Part shown: positions 54,671 to 62,800 of the stretch, piece after piece
Layout of the letters: each line of letters begins with the position of its first letter
How positions within the stretch are numbered: position 1 is the stretch's first letter
Origin: JBBSDP01 sp963754335
Lineage (GTDB): Bacteria; Planctomycetota; Phycisphaerae; Tepidisphaerales; Tepidisphaeraceae
Direction of reading: 5' to 3'
DNA: 64,000 bases
Assembly: GCA_963754335.1 (NCBI GenBank)
Contig: CAVWFQ010000003.1
Span: forward strand, 1,116,001 to 1,180,000
The notes under the pieces: generated by a model
Told to the model about the DNA's origin: nothing
The model's input: the letters and a program-made list of their open reading frames with translations, nothing else
Databases searched by the model: none
Position numbers and translations under genes: made by a program

Positions 54671-56204
54671 CCGGGGGACCCACGATGTCGCTTAACGTGG
54701 CTGAGCCGTTGCTGGCGATGCGCGGCATTTGCAAGAGTTTTGGCGGCACGCCGGTCCTGCACGGCGTTGACCTCGATCTGCACGCCGGAGAAGTGCTGGC
54801 CCTGCTCGGCGAGAACGGGGCGGGCAAGTCCACGTTGATCAAAATCCTGAATGGGGATTATTTCCGGGACGCCGGGGAGATCTTTCTCGACGGCGCAAAG
54901 CTCGAATTGCATTCGCCGCATGATGCGCGACAAGCCGGCATCCAGGTGATTTATCAGGAGCTCAACGGCGTCGCGGAATTGTCTGTGGGGGAGAACGTGA
55001 TGCTCGGGCATCTGCCGCGGCGGCGGGGATTGCTCGGTTGCGGGCTGGTCGATTGGGCCGCGGTGAACCATCGCGTCGCCGCAATCCTCGCGACGCTCGA
55101 CTTTCATATAGCGCCGGCTACGCCGATGCACCGGCTCGGCGTGGGCGAGCGGCAGCTTGTGGAAATCGCCAAGGCATTGTCGATGCAGGCGCGCGTCCTG
55201 GTGATGGACGAGCCGACCGCCGCCCTCACCCCGCGCGAAGTGCGCGTCCTGCTCACGACAATCCGAAGGCTTCGCGAAAGCGGTGTCGGGATCATTTACA
55301 TCTCCCATCGCCTGGAGGAAGTGGAGCAGGCGGCGCAGCGGGTAATGGTCTTGCGCGACGGCCGAGTTTCGGGAGTTGTCTCCGCGACCGATCTCGACCG
55401 CCGCTCGATCGTGCGCATGATGGTCGGCCGGGAACTCCCTCCCGCGGCTCATGCAACTGTCGCATCGGCGGGGGAGCCAGCGATAAGACTGCATGGCCTG
55501 ACACGAAGCAACACTTTTTCCGACGTCAGTTTCACGGTCGCGGCCGGTGAAATCGTCGGACTTTTCGGATTGCTGGGGGCCGGCCAACTGGAACTTTCGC
55601 GCGCGTTGTTCGGTATCGATCCGGCCACGTCCGGCGACATTGAAATCGGCAAGATTCGTTTTCGCCCGCGCTCGCCGCGGCAGGCCCGACTACACGGGCT
55701 GGGGCTCGTGCCGGAGGACCGCAAAGCCGAGGGATTCGTGCCCGGATTGAGCGTGGCCGAAAACCTGATGCTGGGCAACAGTCGCGATATCTCGACGGCC
55801 GGCGTCTTGCGCGATCCCGCCGGCGCTATCGCGCCGAGCACTGGATCGATCGCCTTTCGATTCGGAGCAAGCGCGGCGCGAGCGCCGATATGGAGACGCT
55901 AAGCGGAGGGAATCAGCAGAAAGTGGTCCTCGCCCGGTGGCTCGAAGCGGGTACGCGAATCCTTCTGCTCAATGAGCCGACGCGCGGCGTGGATATCGGC
56001 GCACGCGCCGATATCTATGCGTTGCTGAACGAATTACGGGAAAAGGGAATGTGTGTGGTCATGGCATCATCGGATCTTGAAGAAGTTCTGGCGGTGAGTG
56101 ATCGAATTCTCGTTTTCAGAAAGGGACGCGTTGCCGCCGAGATCGATCATGCCTCGGCGACCCCGGAGCGCCTGATGTCGGCCGCGACCGGAGGTGCAGC
56201 GTGA
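54667..56204 (+). CDS. sugar ABC transporter ATP-binding protein (two ABC domains), frameshifted
   Basis: The ATG at 54667 overlaps the stop of the binding-protein gene; a second ATG at 54685 is possible. The N-terminal ATPase has GENGAGKSTLIKIL (Walker A) and VLVMDEPTAALTPRE (Walker B), with a signature variant LGVGERQLVEIAKA. The C-terminal ATPase has VAAGEIVGLFGLLGAGQLEL (degenerate P-loop), and after a break at about 55816 METLSGGNQQKVVLARWLEA and ILLLNEPTRGVDIGARADIY. The length is about 512 residues, as in RbsA. It energises sugar import with the permease at 56201. The break is repaired by one base and would otherwise remove the second domain's signature. Confidence 0.87.
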
Positions 56205-57202
56205 GCGAGCCGACCGCACCGCCGCTGGATTACAAGACTCCGGAGTCCGCGGCACGTGGATGGCTGAATGTCCTCAATTGGCGCGAAGAGGTGGGACTGC
56301 TGATCGTTTACGCGTTGCTTGTCCTGGCCCTCAGTTTTCTATCGCCGTACTTTTTCAGCGTCCGCAACTTCCTCAATATCCTGATGGCGGTTTCAGTGAT
56401 CGGCATCGTTTCGGTCGCCTCGACGATGGTGATTGTGTCGGGTGGGATAGACCTTTCGATCGGGTCGGTCGTGGGGATGGCAGGCGTGTTGGTCGCCCAG
56501 CTTTCTCAGCACTTTTCAGTCGGAGTGGCTGCGGTGGCGGCGCTCCTCGGCGGAGCGCTGATCGGGCTGTTCAATGGCGTGTTGATCACGCGGGCGCGCA
56601 TCAACCCGTTTATCACCACGCTCGCCACTCTCTCGATCTTTCGAGGGTTGGGTTTTGACTATTCCGGCGGGTTGACCCGCACCATCGGCAGCCCGGCTTT
56701 TAACTTCATCGGTCGCGGATTTGTGTCTGGGATCCCCTGTTCTGTTGTCCTGATGGGGCTTCTGTTTCTACTGGCCGGATGGGTCATGGGATGGACTGTC
56801 TTTGGTCGGTCCATTTATGCGATCGGGGGCAATGCCCGAGCCAGCCGCCTGGCCGGGCTGCCGGTCCGCCGCGTAATGTTGATCGTATACATCTTTTCCG
56901 GGCTCGGCGCGGCCTTGGGCGGCGTGACCCTCACTTCGCAGCTTGGAGCCGCAGCGCCGCAGGCCGCCCTTGGGCTTGAACTCAGTGTCATCGCCGCAGT
57001 CATTCTGGGCGGAACGAGTCTTAACGGAGGAAAAGGGACGATCCTCGGCACACTGCTTGGCGTGCTCATCATGGGAACGCTCAATAATGGCTTAACTCTT
57101 ATTGGCGCCAGCAGCTATCAGAGCCAGGTGGCGCAAGGCGTCGTGCTGCTGCTTGCCGCGGGATTGGATCAGTTGCGGCAGTACCTGTCGAAATCAGGAT
57201 GA
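56201..57202 (+). CDS. sugar ABC transporter permease (RbsC-like)
   Basis: A 333-residue intact protein. A GTG at 56201 overlaps the ATPase gene end by four bases. About ten hydrophobic segments are visible, for example LLIVYALLVLALSFLSPYFF, SVIGIVSVASTMVIVSGGID and LSVIAAVILGGTSLNGGKGT. The last matches the conserved permease loop (V-I-L-G-G-T) of branched-chain/ribose-type transporters. It forms the membrane channel of the importer. It is the last gene of the operon; a short convergent gap separates it from the diguanylate cyclase gene. Confidence 0.9.
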   Translation: MSEPTAPPLDYKTPESAARGWLNVLNWREEVGLLIVYALLVLALSFLSPYFFSVRNFLNILMAVSVIGIVSVASTMVIVSGGIDLSIGSVVGMAGVLVAQLSQHFSVGVAAVAALLGGALIGLFNGVLITRARINPFITTLATLSIFRGLGFDYSGGLTRTIGSPAFNFIGRGFVSGIPCSVVLMGLLFLLAGWVMGWTVFGRSIYAIGGNARASRLAGLPVRRVMLIVYIFSGLGAALGGVTLTSQLGAAAPQAALGLELSVIAAVILGGTSLNGGKGTILGTLLGVLIMGTLNNGLTLIGASSYQSQVAQGVVLLLAAGLDQLRQYLSKSG

Positions 57203-57242
57203 AGTCTGAAAACCAAAGGATTGTCGTTCGCGCCGTTCGTTT

Positions 57243-58617
57243 CTAAACGTGTTCCCGCGATATCGGTTTTTCGTCGCCGACGAGGTAGATTGAATTCTTG
57301 CCGCCTTGTTTCGCGCCGAACATGAGGAATTCATCCGCGGCTTTGATCAATCCGGCGGCGTCGTTGGCGTCGTATGGGAAAACCGCCAGGCCGGCGCTGA
57401 TTCCGAGCGTGCCGCGGCCGGTGGAACCGAGTCCGGTGAATTCGGCGTCGGACATGAGCCGTTTGAAACGCTCGAAAATCTGCAACGGTGTCTGGGGCGG
57501 CCGCGAACCGGCGGGCGCTTTGGGATCGCGCGGCTGGCGCGGACCCTCTTTGTCCCAGAAGACGACGGCGAATTCATCTCCGCCGATCCGTGCTACCAGA
57601 TCGTGATCGCGGACGCATCGACGCATGAGGGTCGCGGTTTGAACGAGAATTTCATCGCCGACGCCATGGCCGTATTTGTCGTTGTATTTCTTGAAGTCGT
57701 CGATGTCGAAAAGCAGCAGCGTGACGGGAAAACGCAAACTCCGCCCGCGTTCGATGATGCGGGAGAGAAAATGCCGGAAGTAGCGGGCATTGTACGCGCC
57801 GGTCAGCTCGTCGGTGATCGCGAGTTTTTGCAGTCGGTTGTGCCGGTCCTGCAACCCGGCCAGTTTTCCGAACAGGAACGCGAGCTGAGCGAGCGCATGG
57901 CGAACCGCGGGCTCGTCTTCCGCGCGGTCGAAAATCAGATGCAGTGCCCCGGCCGGCTCGGTTCCGAGCCGCAGGTCATGAGAAATGATTTTCCGATCGG
58001 CCGGCGCGTCCCGGAGCTGCTGCCGCACGCCGCGAATGTCGAAGCTCGAGAGACGGTCCAAGCCGGGCGTTGATCTCCTGAACCGCGCCGCCCAGCGAAT
58101 CGTGTGGGTGCTGCAGCAGCGCATCGAGCAGCAGATCCGCGATCGGGATTTGGTCCAGGAGCGACACGACGCCGGAGGCACTTTCTGATTCTTCGACCGG
58201 CGCAGTGCGCTCGGGCTCATTTGTTTCGGATTGCTCATCGCCGGCGATGCGAAGCGGCGGGGTGCCGAGCATCTGCTTGAGTTCCGCGGCCGACGGGGGA
58301 GTGACGACATAGTCGTCACATCCGAAATGGAGCATTTTGCGCGAAAGCTGTTCGAGCGTCGGGTGACCAAACAAAATCAGGCGTCCGTCGCCGCTCAATT
58401 CCCGCAGAGTGCGGATGGCTGCCTCGGGACGTCGCTCGATCGGTTCGGCTGCGGCAAGGACAGTCGAGTAGCTTCCGGCGGCGAGCTCGGCAATTCCCTC
58501 GAAGACGCACCCCACACTGGTAATCTGCGCCCCCGGCATTGCTCCCAGAAGTGCGCGCTGAACTTCGCGCTTGGCATCGCCGATCAGAAGCACGCGTTGA
58601 GAAGGATTGCGGGGCAT
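57243..58617 (-). CDS. diguanylate cyclase with pseudo-receiver domain, frameshifted
   Basis: From the ATG at 58617 the first 115 residues resemble a response-regulator receiver (RVLLIGDAKREVQRALLGAM, LFGHPTLEQLSRKMLHFGCD, DYVVTPPSAAELKQML), but at the phosphoacceptor position the sequence is TVLAAAEPIER, with no aspartate. After a linker and a break at about 58070 comes a GAF-like segment and the GGDEF domain: ITDELTGAYNARYFRHFLSR, FDIDDFKKYNDKYGHGVGDE and ARIGGDEFAVVFWDKEG. The active site is intact, and RDHD five residues before GGDEF is an inhibitory RxxD site. It makes cyclic di-GMP. It lies 18 bp after a second pseudo-receiver gene. About 455 residues. Confidence 0.85.
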
Positions 58618-58635
58618 CTCGGGGTATTCCGACCG

Positions 58636-59250
58636 TCAGGAAGGGTTACCATTCTCCTTGCCATTCGGCGGCGTCGCCGGCTGCTCCTGAAGCAGGGCGC
58701 GCAGCTCATCGGAGGAAAGGACCGGCTCGCCCAGTGGTTCCTCATGAAGATGACGCCGCGGGGTATCGTCGGTTTCATCTCCCGCGGAATTCGCCGCGGA
58801 TTCAGTTTCGCCAGCGTGCTGTGAATCGGCGCCGCCGATCGATTCTGGCCCATAATCCGCTGACCGGTCCGGCTCAACAGGCGCGACCGCCATCCGATGC
58901 ATGCCATCTTCGGCGAGCAGACCGTCGGCCCCCAGGCGCATGCCATCGGCCATGGCGCTCTGGCGTCCATCGGTGTCGGCGAGCCACACTTCGACATGGG
59001 GGAATCGCCGACGCACCGCCCGGATCAATTGCAGCTCTTCGCGGTAGAGGCTCGAAATGCTCAGGATCAGCGCCCGATAGGAGAGGGGCCGCCGGCATAA
59101 TTCGGCCATCGCCGAATATGGATCGTCAGCTTCGGCGCAGGAATATCCCAGGCCCTGCAGAGTCGCCATCGGCTGCGAACGGCACGAAGCGCTGCCGACC
59201 AGCAGGGCGCGGCCAACGGGTCTGGTTACGGGTAAGCTGACTCCTGCCAT
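58636..59250 (-). CDS. pseudo-receiver protein
   Basis: A 204-residue protein from the ATG at 59250. It reads RALLVGSASCRSQPMATLQG, LGYSCAEADDPYSAMAELCR, LSYRALILSISSLYREELQL and HVEVWLADTDGRQSAMADGM. This follows the alternating strand-helix order of receiver domains but lacks the phosphoacceptor aspartate (ALILSIS where VLLDI is expected). A long acidic, proline-rich tail follows. It is the first gene of the operon with the diguanylate cyclase. It may act as a protein-interaction module rather than a phosphorylated receiver. Confidence 0.55.
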   Translation of the reverse strand: MAGVSLPVTRPVGRALLVGSASCRSQPMATLQGLGYSCAEADDPYSAMAELCRRPLSYRALILSISSLYREELQLIRAVRRRFPHVEVWLADTDGRQSAMADGMRLGADGLLAEDGMHRMAVAPVEPDRSADYGPESIGGADSQHAGETESAANSAGDETDDTPRRHLHEEPLGEPVLSSDELRALLQEQPATPPNGKENGNPS

Positions 59251-59489
59251 GTTGTTCCACGTCCGGTTCGACGGACTTCACGCTTCATCATACCCCATGC
59301 CCGGGGGTATGCAATTTGCGAAAATTCTGAGTTTTCCCCCGTTTTGCGATCGATTTTGACGTTCAATGACGTCGCCGAAAGCGCCCGACGGGGTGTTTCG
59401 ACTTTGCCGCTCGTGATGGGGCGCAAAAGGTATTGAAAATTGATTCATTGCTGCGACAGTAATGCGGCGAGCGACACCAAAGGACGCGA

Positions 59490-60266
59490 ATGGATGAACC
59501 GGCTCCAACTTCCGACTCACTGGACGTTCCTCCTCGCATTGAGCTCCGCGTGCCCGGGCCGTGGAAATCAGCGGCGGATCTGCTCGCTGCGCTTGCGAAA
59601 CATTCGCCCAAATATCGGATCGAAGGAGAAGACCAGTTCGTTCGTATTTCCACCGGCCGCAAATTCACCCTCGGCGTGACCGATCACGATGACGAGATCG
59701 CGGACGTATTTGCGGGGACCGGGCGTCTCTCCAAAGCCCAGCTCGCCGAAATTGCATCGCACGAAGTCAAAGTCCATCTGATCGGCCCCGGCGGTTCGAT
59801 TGAAACAGCGCGGGCCATGATGCACGCCGCCACCGCGCTGATACGCTCGGGGGGATTCGGGGTCCTGGTGGACAGCAGTGCGGCTTGTCATAGTCGCGAA
59901 GACTGGCTCGCCCTCGCAAAGGACAAAAAGCCCGGCGGCTTATATTGGGCCTACGTGACAACCTGCGGCGATGATGAACAAATCTGGTCGTGCGGAATGC
60001 ACTGTATCGGCCTGCGCGACGCCGAAATGGAAACGCCGGAAGACCGGGAATGGGGCGGGTTCTTCATCAACAATTTTCTCGGATACGTCTACCAGTCTGG
60101 AAATCCGGTCCTTGACGGCGAGGCGCTCGGCGATGAAGAAGCGGCGATGTACCGCGTCCGAATCATACCGTGCACACGATTTGCCCCGGAAACGCCGTTC
60201 TACAATCCATATGGCATTATGCGGTTGGAGAAAATCGAGGACGAGGAATCTGAAGCGGACGACTAA
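59490..60266 (+). CDS. hypothetical cytoplasmic protein (DUF4261-like)
   Basis: A 258-residue protein from ATG 59490 (AAAGGACG about 8 bases upstream). It has no signal peptide. It reads PRIELRVPGPWKSAADLLAA, HEVKVHLIGPGGSIETARAM, SGGFGVLVDSSAACHSREDW, GGFFINNFLGYVYQSGNPVL and RVRIIPCTRFAPETPFYNPY. The arrangement resembles DUF4261-type proteins but I cannot confirm it. It ends four bases inside the convergent membrane-protein gene. No catalytic motif is obvious. Confidence 0.6.
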   Translation: MDEPAPTSDSLDVPPRIELRVPGPWKSAADLLAALAKHSPKYRIEGEDQFVRISTGRKFTLGVTDHDDEIADVFAGTGRLSKAQLAEIASHEVKVHLIGPGGSIETARAMMHAATALIRSGGFGVLVDSSAACHSREDWLALAKDKKPGGLYWAYVTTCGDDEQIWSCGMHCIGLRDAEMETPEDREWGGFFINNFLGYVYQSGNPVLDGEALGDEEAAMYRVRIIPCTRFAPETPFYNPYGIMRLEKIEDEESEADD

Positions 60267-61266
60267 GGCGTTCTGGACGCCAGCGCACTGAGCATCAGGT
60301 AGGTTGCATATCCGAGAATGAGAAGTATCGATTCGCCGCGGCCCAGGAGCCATCGGCCCAGCGCGACCGGCAACAGAAGTAAACCCAGAATGATCAGGAT
60401 CACGTTCTCGATTCGCCAGAGCGAGGGGGGAAAAGGGAGGGGACCCGCTTTGCGTGGAACGCCCGACGTCACATAAGACGTGGTATATTGCAGCAGAATC
60501 ACGAACGGCAAAATGAGGCCGAGATTCAGCAGGACGGTTCCGACCAGCGCCGCCGCGGCGGGACCCGAATCGGTTCGCTGGGCGATCGAAGCGGAAGTTC
60601 CCAACGAAGGAAGGATTAGCAGCGGGCTGAGAATGGCGGCGGCCACAACCGCCGTGCTGAGCTGGGCCGATTGCGACGCTGCTGACGTCGTCACGGCGAC
60701 GGTCCCCTTGACCGCGCCAAACGCGCCGATTCCGGCCAGGCCGATCGAAACAGTCAGCTCCGCGATTCGCCAGCCGTTCCACGTCCGGTCGTCCGCGACT
60801 TCGTATTGAGCCGAATCCGAATCTCCTGGAGCCCGTTCGAGCCAGACGGGAAGGATAAACGCGGCAAGGACAAGCAACATCGCCGCGTGAATGGCATTGA
60901 GTTCTCCCGCGAATCCCGCCACAAAGGTGAGCAACGCCACGGGAAGCAGAAAGGCCCAAGCCCGTGACCTGGGCGGCACGGCGCGCATCGGCGCCAGGTA
61001 ACTGCTGAGGCCCAGCGCCAGGCAGAGTGCCGCCACGCTGCTTGAGAAGATGACCGTTACCGCAATCTCGGGCTGGCGCATCAGGACGGCCGCCACCGCG
61101 GTTGCCGCGATGGGCAGGGCCTGTGCGGCGCCGCGACGGCCCGGGTCGGATCCGTCGGGCGCGCCGCCGCGTCAATCGCGCCGCGGCAGGCGACGTAGAG
61201 CGCCGTAGCCGCGAGCATGAGGATGAGCGTCGCTCCGTTACGCCCTTCGGCTAACACAATTTCCAT
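60263..61266 (-). CDS. polytopic membrane protein, possible cation exchanger, frameshifted
   Basis: The ATG complementary to 61264-61266 starts EIVLAEGRNGATLILMLAAT, ALYVACRG, then a frame break at about 61120 restores AQALPIAATAVAAVLMRQPE. About nine further hydrophobic segments follow. The repeated S/G-rich helices VTVIFSSSVAALCLALGLSS and LILPSLGTSASIAQR recall the alpha repeats of Na+/Ca2+ exchangers, but the key acidic residues are not evident. The total is about 335 residues. It is therefore called only as a membrane protein with weak exchanger resemblance. It is convergent with the hypothetical gene at 59490. Confidence 0.45.
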
Positions 61267-61357
61267 AGAAGTGCGGGGATAGTGCAGTCGGGGAATTGAA
61301 TTGTCCAGCGTCATCCAGATCAATTTCTGGACTTAGAAGTCATTTCAATACTCCGCT

Positions 61358-61384
61358 CACGCCGGGTCCACAGGACCCGGCGTG
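61358..61384 (-). terminator. hairpin downstream of the SGNH hydrolase gene
   Basis: A perfect 12-bp stem (61358-61369 with 61373-61384) around a 3-nt loop, five bases after the stop at 61390 on the minus strand. The T-run after the stem is weak, so it may work as a terminator with assistance or protect the mRNA end. Confidence 0.6.
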
Positions 61385-61389
61385 GCAGA

Positions 61390-62529
61390 TCATTCTTTCC
61401 ACATATCGCCATCGGTCATGCTGAGAAAAAAGCTCTTTCCCGTGCGGATGACCAGACGATTCTCTCCGGGCTTCAGAGTTGCAGTGATGCTTTGGCGGCC
61501 GGGATGCCAGCCGCGGGTCGAGTCGTTTTGATAGATCCGAACGCCGTTGAGCCAAAGCTCATCCAGGTCGGCCCCCGTGTGAAATTGGATCGTCCGCGAT
61601 GCATCGGCATTGATCGTGGCAACGCCGATGAAGTGTTCGCCACGGCCGCGAAGTGAGACGGAAACGCCTAGCATCCGATAGTCGTCGAGCCAGCGGCCGG
61701 AGGGGGAGGCGGCATCAGGACTTTCGGTCTCTTCAGGCAGCTTTAGAGTAATCCAATCCGCATCCGGCTTCGCTTCGGCGACTTTCGCATCATTGAGGGA
61801 TTCGCCCTGTGGCCACGACTTCATTTTCCACTCGGCGATGATTCCGGGCAGCGGACGATTGTGTGCACGCGGCGGCACCTTCACATCACCATACCCCATC
61901 GCGTCGAGCACTGCCCGGGCGATCATGCGTTGCCCTTCGTAGTCCGGATGCAGATCGTCCTCGGCAAGCTGATTGTGGCCGGCGGCGAGGTCTTCCTGCT
62001 GCCGTTGATTCACCTCGGCCAGCCGAAGCCCGTATTCCCCGGCAAGCTTCCGAAGAACCTTCTCGTACGCGGCAAGTCCCTTTTCGCCTCGTGGTTGTTG
62101 TTTGGGGCCAAGGAGATTGGGGGTGAGGAGAATGAGAGGAATCTGTTCGCTCTTCAAACGATCGATGATGCCGCGGATCTCCTTTTCATAGTCCGCGGCG
62201 GAAACGCCGCCCATCGTGTCATTCGCACCGGCGCTGAGCGTGACCAGGGTCGGGTGAAATGCGATGACATCGCGCTCCAGGCGGGTGTGCATTCCCCTGG
62301 CGGTGTCGCCGCCGATCCCGGCGTTGATTGCGATCATCGGCGGGAGCCCGGCATCCTCCAGCGCATCGCGAACGAGCACGGGATAGGTATTTCCGTCGGT
62401 GATGGAATCTCCAAGGAATGCAGTGCGGTGATAAACGGCTGCAGAGATTTTTTCCGACGCGCTGGACGCACGCACCCCCGTCGCTGCAAGAATCGCGATG
62501 ATGATGATCGGGTATTTCAGATCGCTCAC
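61390..62529 (-). CDS. exported SGNH/GDSL hydrolase with beta-sandwich C-terminus
   Basis: An intact 379-residue protein from a GTG at 62529, with GGAGAAA upstream. A signal peptide (LKYPIIIIAILAATGVRAS) precedes an SGNH domain: AFLGDSITDG (nucleophile serine), INAGIGGDTARG (oxyanion glycine), VTLSAGANDTM (oxyanion asparagine) and EDDLHPDYEG (catalytic D and H). Residues about 225-379 form a beta-rich domain with GEHFIGVATINADASRTIQF, LDELWLNGVRIYQND and LKPGENRLVIRTGKSFFLSM, like glycosidase-associated jelly rolls. It probably deacetylates or de-esterifies extracellular glycans. Transcription ends at the hairpin 61358-61384. Confidence 0.88.
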   Translation of the reverse strand: MSDLKYPIIIIAILAATGVRASSASEKISAAVYHRTAFLGDSITDGNTYPVLVRDALEDAGLPPMIAINAGIGGDTARGMHTRLERDVIAFHPTLVTLSAGANDTMGGVSAADYEKEIRGIIDRLKSEQIPLILLTPNLLGPKQQPRGEKGLAAYEKVLRKLAGEYGLRLAEVNQRQQEDLAAGHNQLAEDDLHPDYEGQRMIARAVLDAMGYGDVKVPPRAHNRPLPGIIAEWKMKSWPQGESLNDAKVAEAKPDADWITLKLPEETESPDAASPSGRWLDDYRMLGVSVSLRGRGEHFIGVATINADASRTIQFHTGADLDELWLNGVRIYQNDSTRGWHPGRQSITATLKPGENRLVIRTGKSFFLSMTDGDMWKE

Positions 62530-62600
62530 ACTGTTTCTCCGTTGGGCTTGAACTAAAGCAAACCTCGTGGGGTGCGTCGGGGATTCGGCAGCCCAAAAGA

Positions 62601-62733
62601 TTTCCCCCTCTCCTGGTACTCCGGGAGAGGGCGCGGGGTGAGGGTCTTCAACGCGCGATACGGATGGCCCGTCCTGAGCATCGTCGAAGGGCCCTCACCC
62701 CAACCCTCTCCCAGAGTACTGGGAGAGGGGAAG
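62601..62733. repeat. facing pair of CCCTCTCC palindromes
   Basis: The left side (62601-62620, TTTCCCCCTCTCCTGGTACT) and the right side (about 62714-62733) are imperfect complements, each with its own palindrome around GGTACTCCGGGAG or CAGAGTACTGGGAG. The spacer includes GTCCTGAGCATCGTCGAAGG, a sequence often seen in bacterial intergenic repeats. It lies between the SGNH hydrolase and AroDE genes. Confidence 0.75.
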
Positions 62734-62800
62734 AAACTCTGCCGCCGATTCTGTCACGCACTCAATGTCGATTGTGTCTCGTTGTTCGGGGCCGCTTCCA

